A model generated the notes under the pieces. The model made no database searches. It saw nothing but the letters and a program-made list of their open reading frames with translations, and had not been told where the DNA came from. Both the position numbers and the translations under genes were made by a program. A stretch of DNA of 64,000 nucleotides from Heliocidaris erythrogramma (taxonomy: Eukaryota; Echinodermata; Echinoidea; Camarodonta; Echinometridae). Position 1 is the stretch's first letter. Every line of letters begins with the position of its first letter. The stretch is taken from positions 30,523,927 to 30,587,926 of the forward strand of contig CM046870.1 in assembly GCA_025617745.1 (NCBI GenBank), read 5' to 3'. Of this stretch, positions 13,601 through 25,255 are shown piece by piece.

Positions 13601-14699
13601 TGCAACAATGTCTACACAATGAAGTAAGGAAAATCATGATAACAGCACAATTCTCACTCAATTTACATGAAGCCTGTGTGTGCATAGATGAGTGAAATTG
13701 TATGAAGAAAACTGTGAACTATAAGCGTTTGCATGTGAGGGAAAAATATTGAAACTCAAACAACACGGAACCCCCTCCTTATTTTGAAGAACAAAAGAAG
13801 AAGCTAAGAATCAATGACACTTGGCTGAAAACTTATTTCTACTCAATGTACCTGTCGGTAAGGAAGTACAAGATTGGGGGAAGGAGACATGGATACCAGC
13901 AAAGAAACCAATTTTTATTCACTTCTAAAGTCAAAGTGCTGACAAAACAGTTTTGTTTTTTAAGCCTGCAGCAGTCCACAAAATTGTACATTTCCTGAAT
14001 ACTTGCCAAAAAAATCATAAAACTTAATTTTATTATCAGAGCATCAGACTTTCCAATTCGTGCACCTATTACTTATTAGCTCCATAAATCAAAAGTAAAT
14101 CAAAGCTTTTTTTTACATGGATGATTATTTCACAAATTAAACTTTAGAATGTTATTTTGAGGTGATATAGATTCAGAAAGAGAATTTTTGTAAAATGAGA
14201 ATGCGCAGATTAAGAAGGTGGGGAAAAAAAATGTGGAAACTCAATCATTACACATACCGGTATTTGATTTAAAAAAAAAGAAGGGATGGGTAACCATGGT
14301 AGCTTTGTAATGAAGACTGCCGTTCTGATATTTCCAGATAATTTGGCCTTTTTTGCTGATCCGTCTAAAGATTTTAAGAGCTTCTTAAAATTAAGTTATC
14401 ATATTCATTACAAATTGATTCAGGAAATGTTAGATCTAGATCTAAAGTGACTTTGAATAAAACAAATAAAATAGATGTAAAAATCAGATCATAGCTTTAT
14501 TTGCACTTGCTCTTACGTTGTGCAATACTACTTGGTTCAATATAAATTTCAGTCTCAAGCGGCTTGACTTGAGCATCTTGGGCCGGAGTCGTGGGCTGTT
14601 GATGACAGAAAAAGGTCGAACAAGGGTATTCACTTACCATGTTTTAAAGTTTAAAAAAAAGGATGCTCAATCGCCTTTCCTGCGTTCACTAAATTTCCA
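10611..14699. other. Noncoding stretch
   Basis: AT-rich with scattered ACATGTACATG runs (for example 13243-13264). No gene, no defined repeat. Confidence 0.5.
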
Positions 14700-14960
14700 G
14701 TTTAGAACGTATCATCTGCAACATACAGACCAAGAAAATATTGGTTCCGTTGACGTCCCATGAAATAACGAGGTCGATGAAAAGATGATAAATACAAAAA
14801 GTCAATAGCCATACATAACGCGACTCGACTGAGTTCAGCATGCATCTGCTGCGCTGCTGCTGCTGCTGCTCTATCCTCTCGATCTCGGGCTCGCAGCTCG
14901 CGCTTAGCTCCCGATATAATCGAATCCAGACGATCGACTGCAATATGTTGGGCACACACA
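14700..14960 (-). other. Possible GC-rich 5' exon or promoter region, minus strand
   Basis: About 14815-14945 is locally GC- and CpG-rich (CTCGATCTCGGGCTCGCAGC) in an AT-rich area. Two overlapping minus-strand frames are open; one reads DSIISGAKRELRARDREDRA then A/Q-rich, a plausible charged helix. No homologue is recognised and no matching downstream exon was found. Best seen as a candidate transcription start area. Confidence 0.2.
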
Positions 14961-16279
14961 CTACGTCATATTGAAGGGATTTCCCCGATCATTCACCTGT
15001 ACCAGATCTAGTCTGATCAGCTAGACCTTTCTTGAGAAATATGTGGGGCATATAATTAACTTGATTATTGTACATTTGCTAAGATATCTGCTCACCTTTC
15101 TCGACAATTTTGCTGATATTTATCGACACTATCAGTCATTTTTGTTAATATTTTGAGAATCATATAAGTTATCAATGATTTTACAACTTGCGAGTACAGT
15201 CAAATTTTCTAGGCCGAAATAGCGAGTCTTTTGACTATAGACTATATCCTTGGACTACATTCGGAAAGGTCATGTGAAAAGTGTTGTTGTTGGTGGTGTT
15301 TCTTATCTTTTTAGTTACATGTGTCAATTACTAAGTGTCTGGGAACGTTAATTGATATCTCCATCCTACATCGTGGATACAATACTCCAAATGATGCTTC
15401 TCTTTATCATTCATTACAAAAAATAATCAGTTGATTTTAAAAAAAATACTAGTAATGTATGCATCTTTCATAGGTACGTATATTTCTTATTTTTTTATTT
15501 CAGTATTCGTTCATATTCATATACCCCATTTAACCGTAGTTAATCTATCAATCTCAAGGAAAGCTCAAGCCATTTTGTTCATGTGTCAAAATAGAGTCTG
15601 TGTATGTAGACTAATGAATGCAATGACTTGACCCTTAATACTGAAAATATCTGAAATAGACAAATGGAATTATCACATGCACACAGTGTTGACCACATCC
15701 ATTCAACCACTCTTTGTGGCTTTCTTTTCCTAGTGTTTATCGGTAATGTAATTTGCATAGGTATATAGATAGTAGCCAAGAGTAGCGACAGGAGCACGTG
15801 AGCATCCGGGACCCACAGATCAAGCAATATTGTCACAATTTGCATGAAGTTCATCGCGTTAAAAACAGTTGCATTTCTAATAATAGCGTGGTATGCCGAA
15901 AGAGATTGATTGATTGATTGATTCTATTTTCCATGCATCAAATACAAAATAATATATCAACAAAATAATGACACAGTCATCGCATGGGAGAGGTTATTGG
16001 TCATAAGCCTAAGGCTTGAAAGTAACGCCCCTCAAGAAATGAAAAAGCCCCCTTTTAAAATATAGTATTTAACGATTACGTAAATGGGGTTCACAAATAG
16101 TAAAGAGCGTATCATGATTACATACTTGTCAAATGTCAGTCGTGCACTGAGATAAATAGTACAATAAAATAAAATTGGACATTTCATTGTAAATTGTACT
16201 GTATTGCAAAGAAGTGGAATGGGAGGGGACAAAGAATTACAGTGTTCACATTGTCTCCTTCGAAATGAGTCCATGGACC
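14961..16279. other. Noncoding stretch
   Basis: AT-rich with a (TTGA)n run near 15905-15922; nothing else recognised. Confidence 0.5.
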
Positions 16280-16349
16280 CCTCTCTCTCTCTCTCTCTCT
16301 CTCTCCTTCTCTCTTTCTCGCTCTCTCTCTCTCTCTTTCTTTCTTTCTA

Positions 16350-16389
<40 letters not shown>

Positions 16390-16415
16390 CCTCACACTCA
16401 CACTAACACTCACTC
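16280..16415. repeat. (CT)n/(CA)n microsatellite
   Basis: CT repeats with CTTT interruptions, then (CA)n and CACT units. Overlapping frames on both strands are artefacts. Confidence 0.95.
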
Positions 16416-16559
16416 TCCCTGGCTCACATTTCTTGTCTTTCTCTGCCTATGTTTTGTTGCTTATTACACTGGGGCCTGTAGATACAATCAATCTTACGAT
16501 CATTTGTAACTCCTCAGTACATGGTTTGCCATATAGAGTTACGATTGATATCAAATAAA

Positions 16560-17410
16560 ATTTGCATAGGTCTACATTACCGAAGCGGTATATAGACCTG
16601 TTTACTAAGTGATTCAAATTTTATGCTTATTTTTGAAACAAAGGTTGTTCTTGACAACCTGAAAGCTTGCCAGACGCTTGTCAGACATAGCAACAAGTAA
16701 TGTATGCAAACTGGATTCCAAGTATTGTAGTTCATTCATTAATAAGAGGTTAATGGAATACCTCGTTACTAGGTCCCCAGGAAAGAAACATCCATAAATT
16801 TGAACACTTAGTAAACAGGTCTATTGAAGGAGGCCTGTAATATAAAGAGATAAATCAGTCTTACGATAGATTGATTTATCTCTTTATGTTACAGGCTTCC
16901 TTCAATAGACCGCTTCGGTAATGTAGACCTATGCAAATTTGATACATACCTTTCAAACAAAGGTTGTTCTTGACAACCTGAAACCTTGCCGGACATAGCA
17001 ATGATGAATGTACGCAGACTGGATTCCAAGCATTGAGGTTCATTTATAAAAAGCAAGGTAATGAAATAGCTTGTCACTAGGTGCTCAGAGAAGAAATGTG
17101 CATAAATTTGTATACATTACAGAACCAGTCTATTTCATCAGATTGCCAGGGTTATCCTGTCGAAAATAGCAAACAAAATTGTAATACACCTGTTTATACT
17201 AATGTACTTCAATTTATGCATATTTCTCTCCAGAATCCTTAGTTACCACCTATTTAGTGCACCTGCTATGGATGATGGAATCTCTATGGATGGAATACAT
17301 TTTACAACATTAGTTGTTGCTACGTTGAAGAAGCCTCTCACAAGCATTTAAGTCGTCAAGAGAAACTATTGTTCAAGAAGCATGCATAAATTAGTAAACA
17401 GGTATATTGT
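16560..17410. repeat. Nested palindromes and diverged direct repeats
   Basis: 16560-16590 (TTTGCATAGGTCTACATTAC CGAAGCGGT) is the inverse of 16909-16940. Between them 16821-16857 and 16872-16908 form a near-perfect 37-bp hairpin. A direct repeat of about 320 bp follows: AAAGGTTGTTCTTGACAACC occurs near 16640 and 16960. A third, weaker pair (CTGTTTATACTAATG..., CATAAATTAGTAAACAGGT) spans 17190-17405. Confidence 0.75.
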
Positions 17411-20061
17411 CCTCACGTACCCATGCATACAATGCTCAGAGGGAGAAAATTCCGATTTCCAATCAATCTGTTATCGGTCTCAATGGCGTGGCTGGGTTGT
17501 TACTGTGTGTTCGTCATTACGTTTCGAATTCAGCTGCAAACATTTGAAGAGATTTTAGGGGGGAGTTGGCTACTTTTTCGATTTCATCTATTTTATTTCC
17601 TCTAAAAAGTGTACAAAATTGTTCATGACCACCTGGTATATAGCTTACGCCCCATTTTATAGCCTATTGCCCCCTTTTCCCGTTCCTCTTTATTTTATCT
17701 CCTCTCCTTTTCCTTGTCGTTTCGTGTTTGTTTGTTGTTCTGTAACACTGTTTTGTGTTTTGTGTTTTTCAAGTCTTCCAAGTCTTCGTAGGCACAATTT
17801 GAAACAACTTTATTTTCCCTGGGGGATCCACAAATTACAAGCACTGCTTTTTAGTGGATCTCCGCATTTCCTCAGAAATTAAGAATCTCTATTAATAATT
17901 CATTATAATAATTTATTTATATGTATAGTATACTTCTACACTTATCAAGGTAAATTGAATATGTACATATATTTTTCATATTTTCTGTAACAATATCTGT
18001 AATGCATTTGTCTTTTCTTTCTGTTGGAAATGAAATAAATACGAATTTGAATTTTAATTAGAATTATCTCTTTATATTTAAAAATCGTGAAATAAACTTT
18101 TAGTATAATAAATATCTTCCACGGAAGATCCGTGCTGGTGTTTAAGTATAATGTGCGCCGTGATGTACGCTTGTCTTTCACTGCTTTTATTTGATTCCGT
18201 TTATATTTTAAATGATTTCCATATTGATTTCTTAACAATAATATAATTTATCACATTTTTTTGAATTGTGCCTTTAATGGCATTTGACACTCATTCCAAA
18301 AGCATGTGAGTCATAAAATTGCCAGTGACAACTTAAAGACATTCTCCCAAAGACTTTAGTTTCACTTCCTTTATCTCCATATACTTTTAAAAGGTTGTGC
18401 TGGATTTAAAATAAAATAAAGCAAATCGAAAGGTTATGTGGTTTTGATTTCGTTTAAAATGATTTCTTTTTTAATCTCTTTCTCTTAAATACCATGTAGG
18501 AGTGTCGAATATTTCCTCAGTGACCATAGGATTAATTTCGTATCCTGGAAGATGTCATAAAATACCCAATAACACCACATACGTCACCTAACTGACAGTT
18601 CCTGAAATATCAAAGTTAAAAGTTCCTGTAATATCCCGGTAATATCATAATTGAAAGTAGTTGTGATGGGGTCGTATTGAATGGAACGTGAATGACGTCA
18701 TGAATAGAGTACGAGTAAGTGGTGATGACGTCATATAAGGACAATTCGTGATGATGACGCCAATCTGATATTACCCTATGCCCGATCTAATTTGAGATTT
18801 CGGATTGTTTCGCGTAGGAGTGTTGCGTAATACATTCTTTGGACAGGAAAGCGAAACACCTGAAACATTTTCCTGATCGAGGGTGATTAATGAAAGAATT
18901 AAAGAATAAAAGAGGGAAGAATAAAACTACATGAGACACGATCAACAATGTTGTTCTTCAAGGCAACCGTCACCATTTCAAAGTAATTATATAAACCAAT
19001 GGCGGATTCGAAAAGAGGAGGGGCGTATAGGGGTTCCAATATCAATTTTTCATTGGAAGAATACCCTAAAACATGTGGCGCCACTTCTGCGCCTCCGAGC
19101 TTGGCCACTGCAACGCGAGTAAATTAATGACAATTCAATTCAGAGCACTTTACCCATGCATTCTGCTGCATGAAACCACAAAGCCTAAATCAATTGCTCC
19201 CACAGATAGAAAATCTATTAACCTTATCAAAAATATTGTGCCAGACTGCCACTACTCAGTATAATTGCACATTATACTGAGTTTGAGTTGGCTTAGTTTC
19301 GTTATGAGGTCATGTTTACTAATTGATTATTGAAGACTTTCTCAAATGATCTTATCTTCCTTTGAACAATACGTGATAATAAGTAAAGTCCCTCTTTTTC
19401 CGAATTATTCATCAACTTTATCTTAAACACTTAGATTTTACATCGCCAGTAATATCGTACATGGGCATAAATGCTTATGCTGAATAGTCTTTAAATTTGT
19501 TTGTACCTGTGTTTCATAATTTATATGGGTCGGTATAAGACTCGATATTATTTGGTATAATTACATTGTATATAAACTGCAACATGCATGCTTTTAAATT
19601 TTAATTAACATGTTGCCTACTGAATTATGTTATTCACATAGGCTTAATACAAGAACTACCCGGTTCCCGTATGCTATGGGTTAGCACACGGATTATTTAG
19701 TTGGAAACATAGGACATACATACATATTTATATATTTATATATTTTGTCTTCTTTATTTACACTGCAGGGTCGGCCTGTTCAGTTATGTAAAACTGCTTT
19801 CCAAAGGCGCCGCGGAGGAAGGGGGGGGGGGCACAGGGGCAAAACATAAATTAGTATCTTCGTGTTGAATATGATATGTTCAATTATTATGAACAGAAAT
19901 GGTTTAAAAATAAAATAATAATCACGTGAAAGCGTTTAAATAAAAACTCTTCCATCATCATCACTTTCCTATTCTTTCCTTTTACTCTGCCTAAATTCCT
20001 CGAGAAGTCCATAGGTTTTCTTGAGACGAAAGAATATATTTATTTATTTATTCATTTGCAG
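17411..20061. other. Noncoding stretch
   Basis: AT-rich; apart from the CRE-like cluster and a G-run near 19820-19831 nothing is recognised. ORFs here lack splice context or product similarity. Confidence 0.5.
18577..18760. promoter_or_regulatory. Cluster of CRE-like TGACGTCA sites
   Basis: Perfect palindromic TGACGTCA at 18693-18700 and 18726-18733, the second immediately followed by TATAAGG. Half-sites TACGTCA (near 18577) and TGACGC (near 18754) flank them. CREB/ATF-type factors bind such sites. No gene start is visible next to them, so regulatory use is inference. Confidence 0.3.
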
Positions 20062-20303
20062 TTTTATTTATAATATTGGTAGAAACTGCTTTCCATAAAG
20101 ACCCATTCTACGACGGCCTTTTCCGCTACTTAGTCAACCTAATGGTGTTACCAAAAGCCTTTGACCGTGAAGAAAATTGGTTAACTGGCCTCGACCCAAC
20201 CGCAGAGTGGTTAGCCAAGTACAACACATGGTTACCTTCAGCTGAAACCATTGTGTGGTCAGCCCCAGTGGGCACTCGGAGGGAAAACCCCCTATTGTTT
20301 TAA
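20062..20303 (+). CDS. Unrecognised open frame, possible terminal exon or gene fragment
   Basis: About 80 codons open from an acceptor-like TTTATTTATTCATTTGCAG (ending 20061) to TAA at 20301-20303. No in-frame ATG starts it; the first methionine is internal. The peptide has coding-like composition (HKDPFYDGLFRYLVNLMVLP, then WLTGLDPTAEWLAKYNTWLP), with four tryptophans, and is more GC-rich than its surroundings. I do not recognise the family. It could be the last exon of an unseen gene, a degraded coding fragment or an inserted foreign sequence. Confidence 0.35.
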
Positions 20304-20684
20304 TTAAAATGCAAAAAAGGGGGTGCGCCCTCTGCCATGGACGAAACTGAAAAATAAATTTTGATCCTATTTCATATTTTCAGATTCAGATTTAGATTTT
20401 TAATTTGATTTCATTTTCATTTATCAATCTTCGCCTACTTTATAAAAATGTTATGTTTTATTTTGCTACTTTAGTACATTCTTATTACTTGTCGTACGCA
20501 TACGATAGTCTTGTAGCCGTACTAATGTGTTTTCTTAGTGTATTTTTTAATCAGTTATTTAGGTAAGGACCCCATTGGAAATAAGCCATTTCGGCTTTCA
20601 TGGGCTATCCTGTCATGGTACCTGGTTATGTTTGTATTGCAATATACCTGACGAATAAAATCAAACAACAATTCAATTCAATTC
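20304..20684 (+). other. 3' untranslated-like stretch ending in AATAAA, retroelement-like
   Basis: Follows the open frame at 20062-20303. GGACCCCATTGGAAATAAGC, GGCTTTCATGGGCTATCCTG and the end GACGAATAAAATCAAACAAC resemble the 3' terminus of CR1/L2-type elements. It could equally be the 3' UTR of the upstream frame. Confidence 0.45.
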
Positions 20685-21215
20685 ATTTCAATTTATTTAA
20701 ACCAATCAAACATACAGAATAATACAGTGGAATAGTTATATAATAGTTTGAATGAGAGGTTTGGGACCACTAGGATGCAGAGCTTGTGGGTGGGGCCCCT
20801 TTTAGGTAATATGAGTAAATAATGTAACATATTATATAAGAAATACGATGGCAAGATGAAATACAGGTACAAAAAATGTAACTTATTTACTTATTATATA
20901 CAAAATGGTTGACAACAAAACTAAGTGCAGAAACATTTTCGATTATTACAAGCAAAATAAAGAGCACTGACGTTTGAGTTGTAATAAAAAAGATAACAAC
21001 AGTGAAGACGACATTAGATCAATTATATGAAAATGAAAATGAAAACAGAGACCAGCATAGAAGCAGAGCTTGTAGAAGCGCTGGTCCCTTGCAAAAGGTA
21101 AATTATAAATACAATTTATACAAAAGACGGATCATGATGGTGGGGGTTAGGAAGGGAGGAAGAGAAAGGGGCAGGATCTGGAAGGTTTTATTTAGTCTAT
21201 AGATTTTACTACACA
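20685..21215 (-). mobile_element. LINE 3' end, minus orientation
   Basis: On the minus strand it ends ...TTAAATAAATTGAAATGAAT TGAATTG and contains GGGGCCCCACCCACAAGC (inverse of 20782-20799), identical to the plus-strand fragment at 41628-41645. The coding part is missing or beyond recognition. Confidence 0.6.
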
Positions 21216-21749
21216 GGTAAAAAAAATCATCAGTGAGGAATCGATGTCCATAAAAAGCAATAAGTGATTTTTTTTTTCAATTTACGTTTGAGTGTACTCA
21301 AACTTTTACTGTCTCGTATAGTTAAAGGGAGGGAGGGAATTCCAAAAATTTAGGAGAAGTAAAATAATGTCAAAGTATTTTGGGTTAATGCGGTACGAGT
21401 TGTTGGCAAGTGATACAGATTGATTTGTCTAGTGGGATAATATTGGATTTCATTATTTCTGTAAATATTTTATTGAAGACAGTGCATGGAAAATCATGAT
21501 TATGATACTGAAACATATCCACGCCCACCCCCTCCCCCTTCCCGCTAGTCGAGTTTGAGGTGGTTAACGGGACTTTTTCCTTAAAAAAAAACAGAAGAGA
21601 TAACCAAACATGTCTGAGGATCCGCCTCAGATTAGTGGCTATAATCGCCACGCTCCCTGTGGTGTTATGGTTTCAAGATATTTCCATTCCCTTTCCCTTG
21701 CTGAAAATAGCACATGCGATAGCGGAAACGAGAGTTACGGAGCATTTCA

Positions 21750-22392
21750 TTTAAAGGGAAATCCAACCTCAATGGCAAGATGCTCTGAAAGAAAGAGGAA
21801 AAATCAGAGAAGCAGATTGGTGAAAGTTTGAACGAAATCGGACAAAAGCAGTAAGAAAGTTATGAATTTTGGAAAGTTCTAATCACTATACTGTAAACAT
21901 GGGAACTTCAAACGGGCCGAATAGGTAATGTCACTGTGATGTAGTGGCGGACAACTCCCCCATTATTTTGCTCCAGTTAAGACACAAACTGACTCAAATG
22001 TCATTTTTTTTTTAAATGTGTTACTCATCAGGATTTTTTTCTTTCATGAGGACCTATAACAATATGCTTTCTACATAAAATTTTGAGTACTGCCCCGAGG
22101 GTAAAGGCGCTTCGGAGAAATGCGCAAACTTATTAATGATATTTTTCAGTGTATACGACAAACGGGAGAGTTGTCGATCTGCTAGTAACTGCATGTAGGC
22201 CTATGTCCTATTGACTCACCAAATTGCCAATTTGAGATTCGCATAGATGTAGTGATCCCACTTTTTCAAACATCCATAATTTTCATATTCCTTGTCCGCT
22301 TTCGTTAAAACTTTCACCATCCTGTTTTTCTTATTTTTCTCCTTTGACACAAAATAATCATCTTACTACTAACTATGGGATTGCCCTTTAAA
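21750..22392. mobile_element. 643-bp foldback element with about 120-bp TIRs
   Basis: Left end TTTAAAGGGAAATCCAACCT; right end (inverse) TTTAAAGGGCAATCCCATAG. Pairing continues through GGTGAAAGTTTGAACGAAAT CGGACAA and the AAAGAGGAAAAAT block. The central part has no open frame. A member of a non-autonomous long-TIR family (superfamily not determined). Confidence 0.75.
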
Positions 22393-23351
22393 CCAATAAA
22401 GAGAAAAGAATAAAGTACAAAAGGGGGGGGGGGACTGATAACAATGGTTTCATCTTACGGGGGGAGTACCATTGGTGTCGCAAAAAAATAATTAATAAGG
22501 TAATTTTCAATTATTCATTATTTGCTTTTTATCAGTCCTCCTCCCTGGCACATTCGCGAAGATACCCGTCGCACAAAAAAAAAATAATAAAAAAGCAGAC
22601 CGAAGAGAGAGCGCGAGGTATACGCAAAAGAAAAACAGAGAGATATAACGTGATTGCTCCACGTCTGAAAACCTGAAGAAAAAGCACACCACTATAATTG
22701 AGTTTGTTCTTTTATCACAACGACGGTCCAACGAATTTGTTGCCTTTATTCAGTTATTAGGTCCCTGGTTTTCTAAAATCTCATTCATCTTCCGCCAATG
22801 CACGCTGTTATTCAAACCAACAATACGCATTGAAATCATCGTATACATTTCGGATCAATGAACATCACGCGTATGGATGGGCGAGATTGATGTTATTTGA
22901 CTTAATAATAATAATAATAATATTCCGTTCTTGTATATAGCGCATAACACTTATTTCGGACATAGTGGTTTCAATGAGAATGGAACAAAAATTATTTTGA
23001 ACTATACCTCCCCCCCCCCCCCCCCCCCCACCACCACCACCTTACTACGGATTTGTTTACTAGGCATTTGAAAATTTCTGAATTCATATTTTAGCAACAG
23101 GATGCAGCTATGAACGGAGTAATTTCGTTTGACCATAGAATGATCGCAGTAGCGGCTTAATCGAGTGGCCTAATGTGAATTATATTCCTGTGCCCGTAAA
23201 GAGTTGCGAAAGCTTCAAATCGATCGCAACTCTGACCATAAATTTGCGACTGATTGGAAGACTTGCGATCAATCGCGATCATTTACAACCCTATTATGGC
23301 AGAGCCCAGATCTCCCTATATTCCTATTCACTAAAGGGTAAGAACACCTAG
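22393..23351. other. Noncoding; (TAA)n repeat and C-run
   Basis: (TAA)n at 22903-22921 joined to ATTCCGTTCTTGTATATAGC GCATAAC, the inverse layout of a SINE/LINE tail like 2775-2855. A C-run lies at 23011-23029. No gene is seen. Confidence 0.5.
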
Positions 23352-23477
23352 CGGAGCGTTTCATCAAGTGATTTTTTACTGACAAATTGCTCTCAGCCAA
23401 TCAAATGCAAGGATTTCAGTAGCTTATAATAGTTGTCGGTAAAAATCACTAATAAAACGCTTGATGAAACGCTCCCC
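23352..23477. mobile_element. GGGGAGCGTTTCATCAAG MITE (copy 2)
   Basis: Ends GCGGAGCGTTTCATCAAGTG and GCTTGATGAAACGCTCCCC, with the core TTGCTCTCAGCCAATCAAAT and GATTTCAGTAGCTTATAA. Same family as 1010-1147 and 38837-38974, in opposite orientation. Confidence 0.8.
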
Positions 23478-24091
23478 TATAGTTGACAAATTGTACATGG
23501 TCAAGTCGGGACTGGTCAGATGTCCAAGTTGTTGATAAACGAAGTAAACACGATCCGAATTTCATTTTGGCAAATTTCAGTAAACTCTTTGGGGTTATTA
23601 ATGATAAACATTTGTCTTTCCTATTTCTAAGCTTAGAATAGTTATAATCTTTATATATAAGTTGAAAGGTAAAATACCCACTTTCAGAACCATACCTCTG
23701 TATACCCTTAAAGAAACCGAATACTATATATCTCGCTTCTCGCTAAATAGAAAGGAAAATTACCAGCGCATTTCGGGAAATGGAAATTTAATCTATAATC
23801 CTTTTTTTTCTTGGAAAAGCCTACCAATATTTATTATATTTTTTTCTTATATTTGAGACCGTTGTTTGTCTATAACTTTCGTTTTCATTTCGTATATTGT
23901 TGAGTTATATGGCCTAATATATATATATATATTTCTTTCTTTTTCCTTTGTATCTTTTTTCTCCTCTTGTTCTAGTTGATTGTACATGTTGTTCTGATTA
24001 ACCTGTACATGACTATGTTGATTGGAATCAATAAAACATACAACTTAAAAAAGATACACTCTCTAATTAATGTACATAATTCAGATAGGAG
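23478..24091 (+). other. Noncoding; possible retroelement 3' end
   Basis: AT-rich. GATTGGAATCAATAAAACAT ACAACTTAAAAAAGA (about 24020-24055) resembles the retroelement tail at 24690-24722. Nothing else recognised. Confidence 0.4.
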
Positions 24092-24330
24092 TGTGTGTGT
24101 GTGTGTGGGTGTGTGTGTGTGTGTGTGGGCGTGTTTAGCAGTATGTCCGAGGACATTTTCGGACAGAGAACAAAAAAAAAATCATGACAACAATGGTCCT
24201 CGGAAGCCGGACAATAGTCCTCGAACGTCGAACAATGAATTTGTGCTTTATTCCGTCGACTGTCCGAGGACTGAGGAACAATAGAGGAACAATACTTGTC
24301 CTCGGAAATAAAGCAATACAAGACTGTGTG
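24092..24330. repeat. (GT)n followed by a cluster of GTCCTCGGA motifs
   Basis: (GT)n at 24092-24129. Then TCCGAGGAC or its inverse GTCCTCGGA recurs near 24145, 24195, 24260 and 24297, with a variant GTCCTCGAA near 24218. The open frames here have no recognisable product. Confidence 0.7.
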
Positions 24331-24723
24331 CGTGTGTATGGTTGCGTGGGTATGTATGCGTGTATGTATGGAGGGGGTGGGTCCGAGAAGGAGTTACTCT
24401 ATTTTCCCTTTTTTTTTGGGGGGGGAGGGTAAGATTTATTTCACTCTATGTACTTTAATTCGTTTTTTTTTTAATTATTTTTTTTTTTTTTAATGTGTGT
24501 GGTTCTAGCAAACATAATTACCCTCTTAATACTTATGTATTCTCTTTTCTCGGAGACGGGTGGGGATCTCATCTTTATAATAGATTTCATTGCTTTTTGT
24601 AAATATTCGTTAGTACATTATACATGTTATGTTTATATATGAAAATTGTTATAAGAAAAAGAAATTTTACATGTTTTGTTAATTCTATGTTGATGAAATC
24701 AATAAAAACATTTGAAAAAAAAA

Positions 24724-24756
<33 letters not shown>

Positions 24757-24859
24757 TTGGTTTTTACAGACCTGTATCAATCAGATATGATTGTTTACGT
24801 CTGGGGACCGACCTTTGACGTTACTCAGTCTCGAACCTGGGTCTGCTGCATCCGGGTCC
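24331..24859 (+). other. LINE-type 3' tail, G-run and TG microsatellite
   Basis: The end TGATGAAATCAATAAAAACA TTTGAAAAAAAAA (to 24723) looks like a polyadenylated retroelement terminus, followed by (TG)n at 24724-24753. The B-box-like GGTTCGAGAC on the minus strand (about 24826-24836) may be a SINE remnant. Confidence 0.45.
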
Positions 24860-25192
24860 GCTCGCTAATCATAATGACCACTATTCATAGAAAACCGCTA
24901 TTCATTTAACACGTGTTATGAATAGTGGTCCTTATGAACGGAGGTCCTTATGAATAGCGAGGTAATTAGTCTATGGTTTGCTCGCTATTCATAAGGACAG
25001 CTATTCATACAAAACCGCTATTCATTTAGTCGCGCGTTATGGATAGCGGTCCTTATGAACGGAGGTCCTTATGAATAGCGAGGTAATTTGTTTATGGTAT
25101 GCTCGCTATTCACAAGGACAGCTATTCATACAAAACCGCTATTCATTTAGTCACGCGTTATGGATAGCGGTCCTTATGACTAGCGAGGTTAC
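24860..25192. repeat. Tandem array, three palindromic units of about 120 bp
   Basis: Units start at 24860, 24980 and 25101, each with GCTCGCTATTCATAAGGAC at the left and GTCCTTATGAATAGCGAGG near the right, so each unit is itself a foldback. Inside is AAACCGCTATTCATTTAGTC and GCGTTATGGATAGCGGTCC. A single partial unit is present at 10540-10610. Confidence 0.85.
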
Positions 25193-25255
25193 CCAGCTGC
25201 ATCAGTTTATAACTTTCACATGATTACATGCAGGCGCACGCCACAACGCCCACTT

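Noticed and set aside
20062-20303. Mitochondrial DNA insertion (NUMT)
   Set aside because: The peptide does not resemble mitochondrial proteins and alternative frames with mitochondrial code contain stops.
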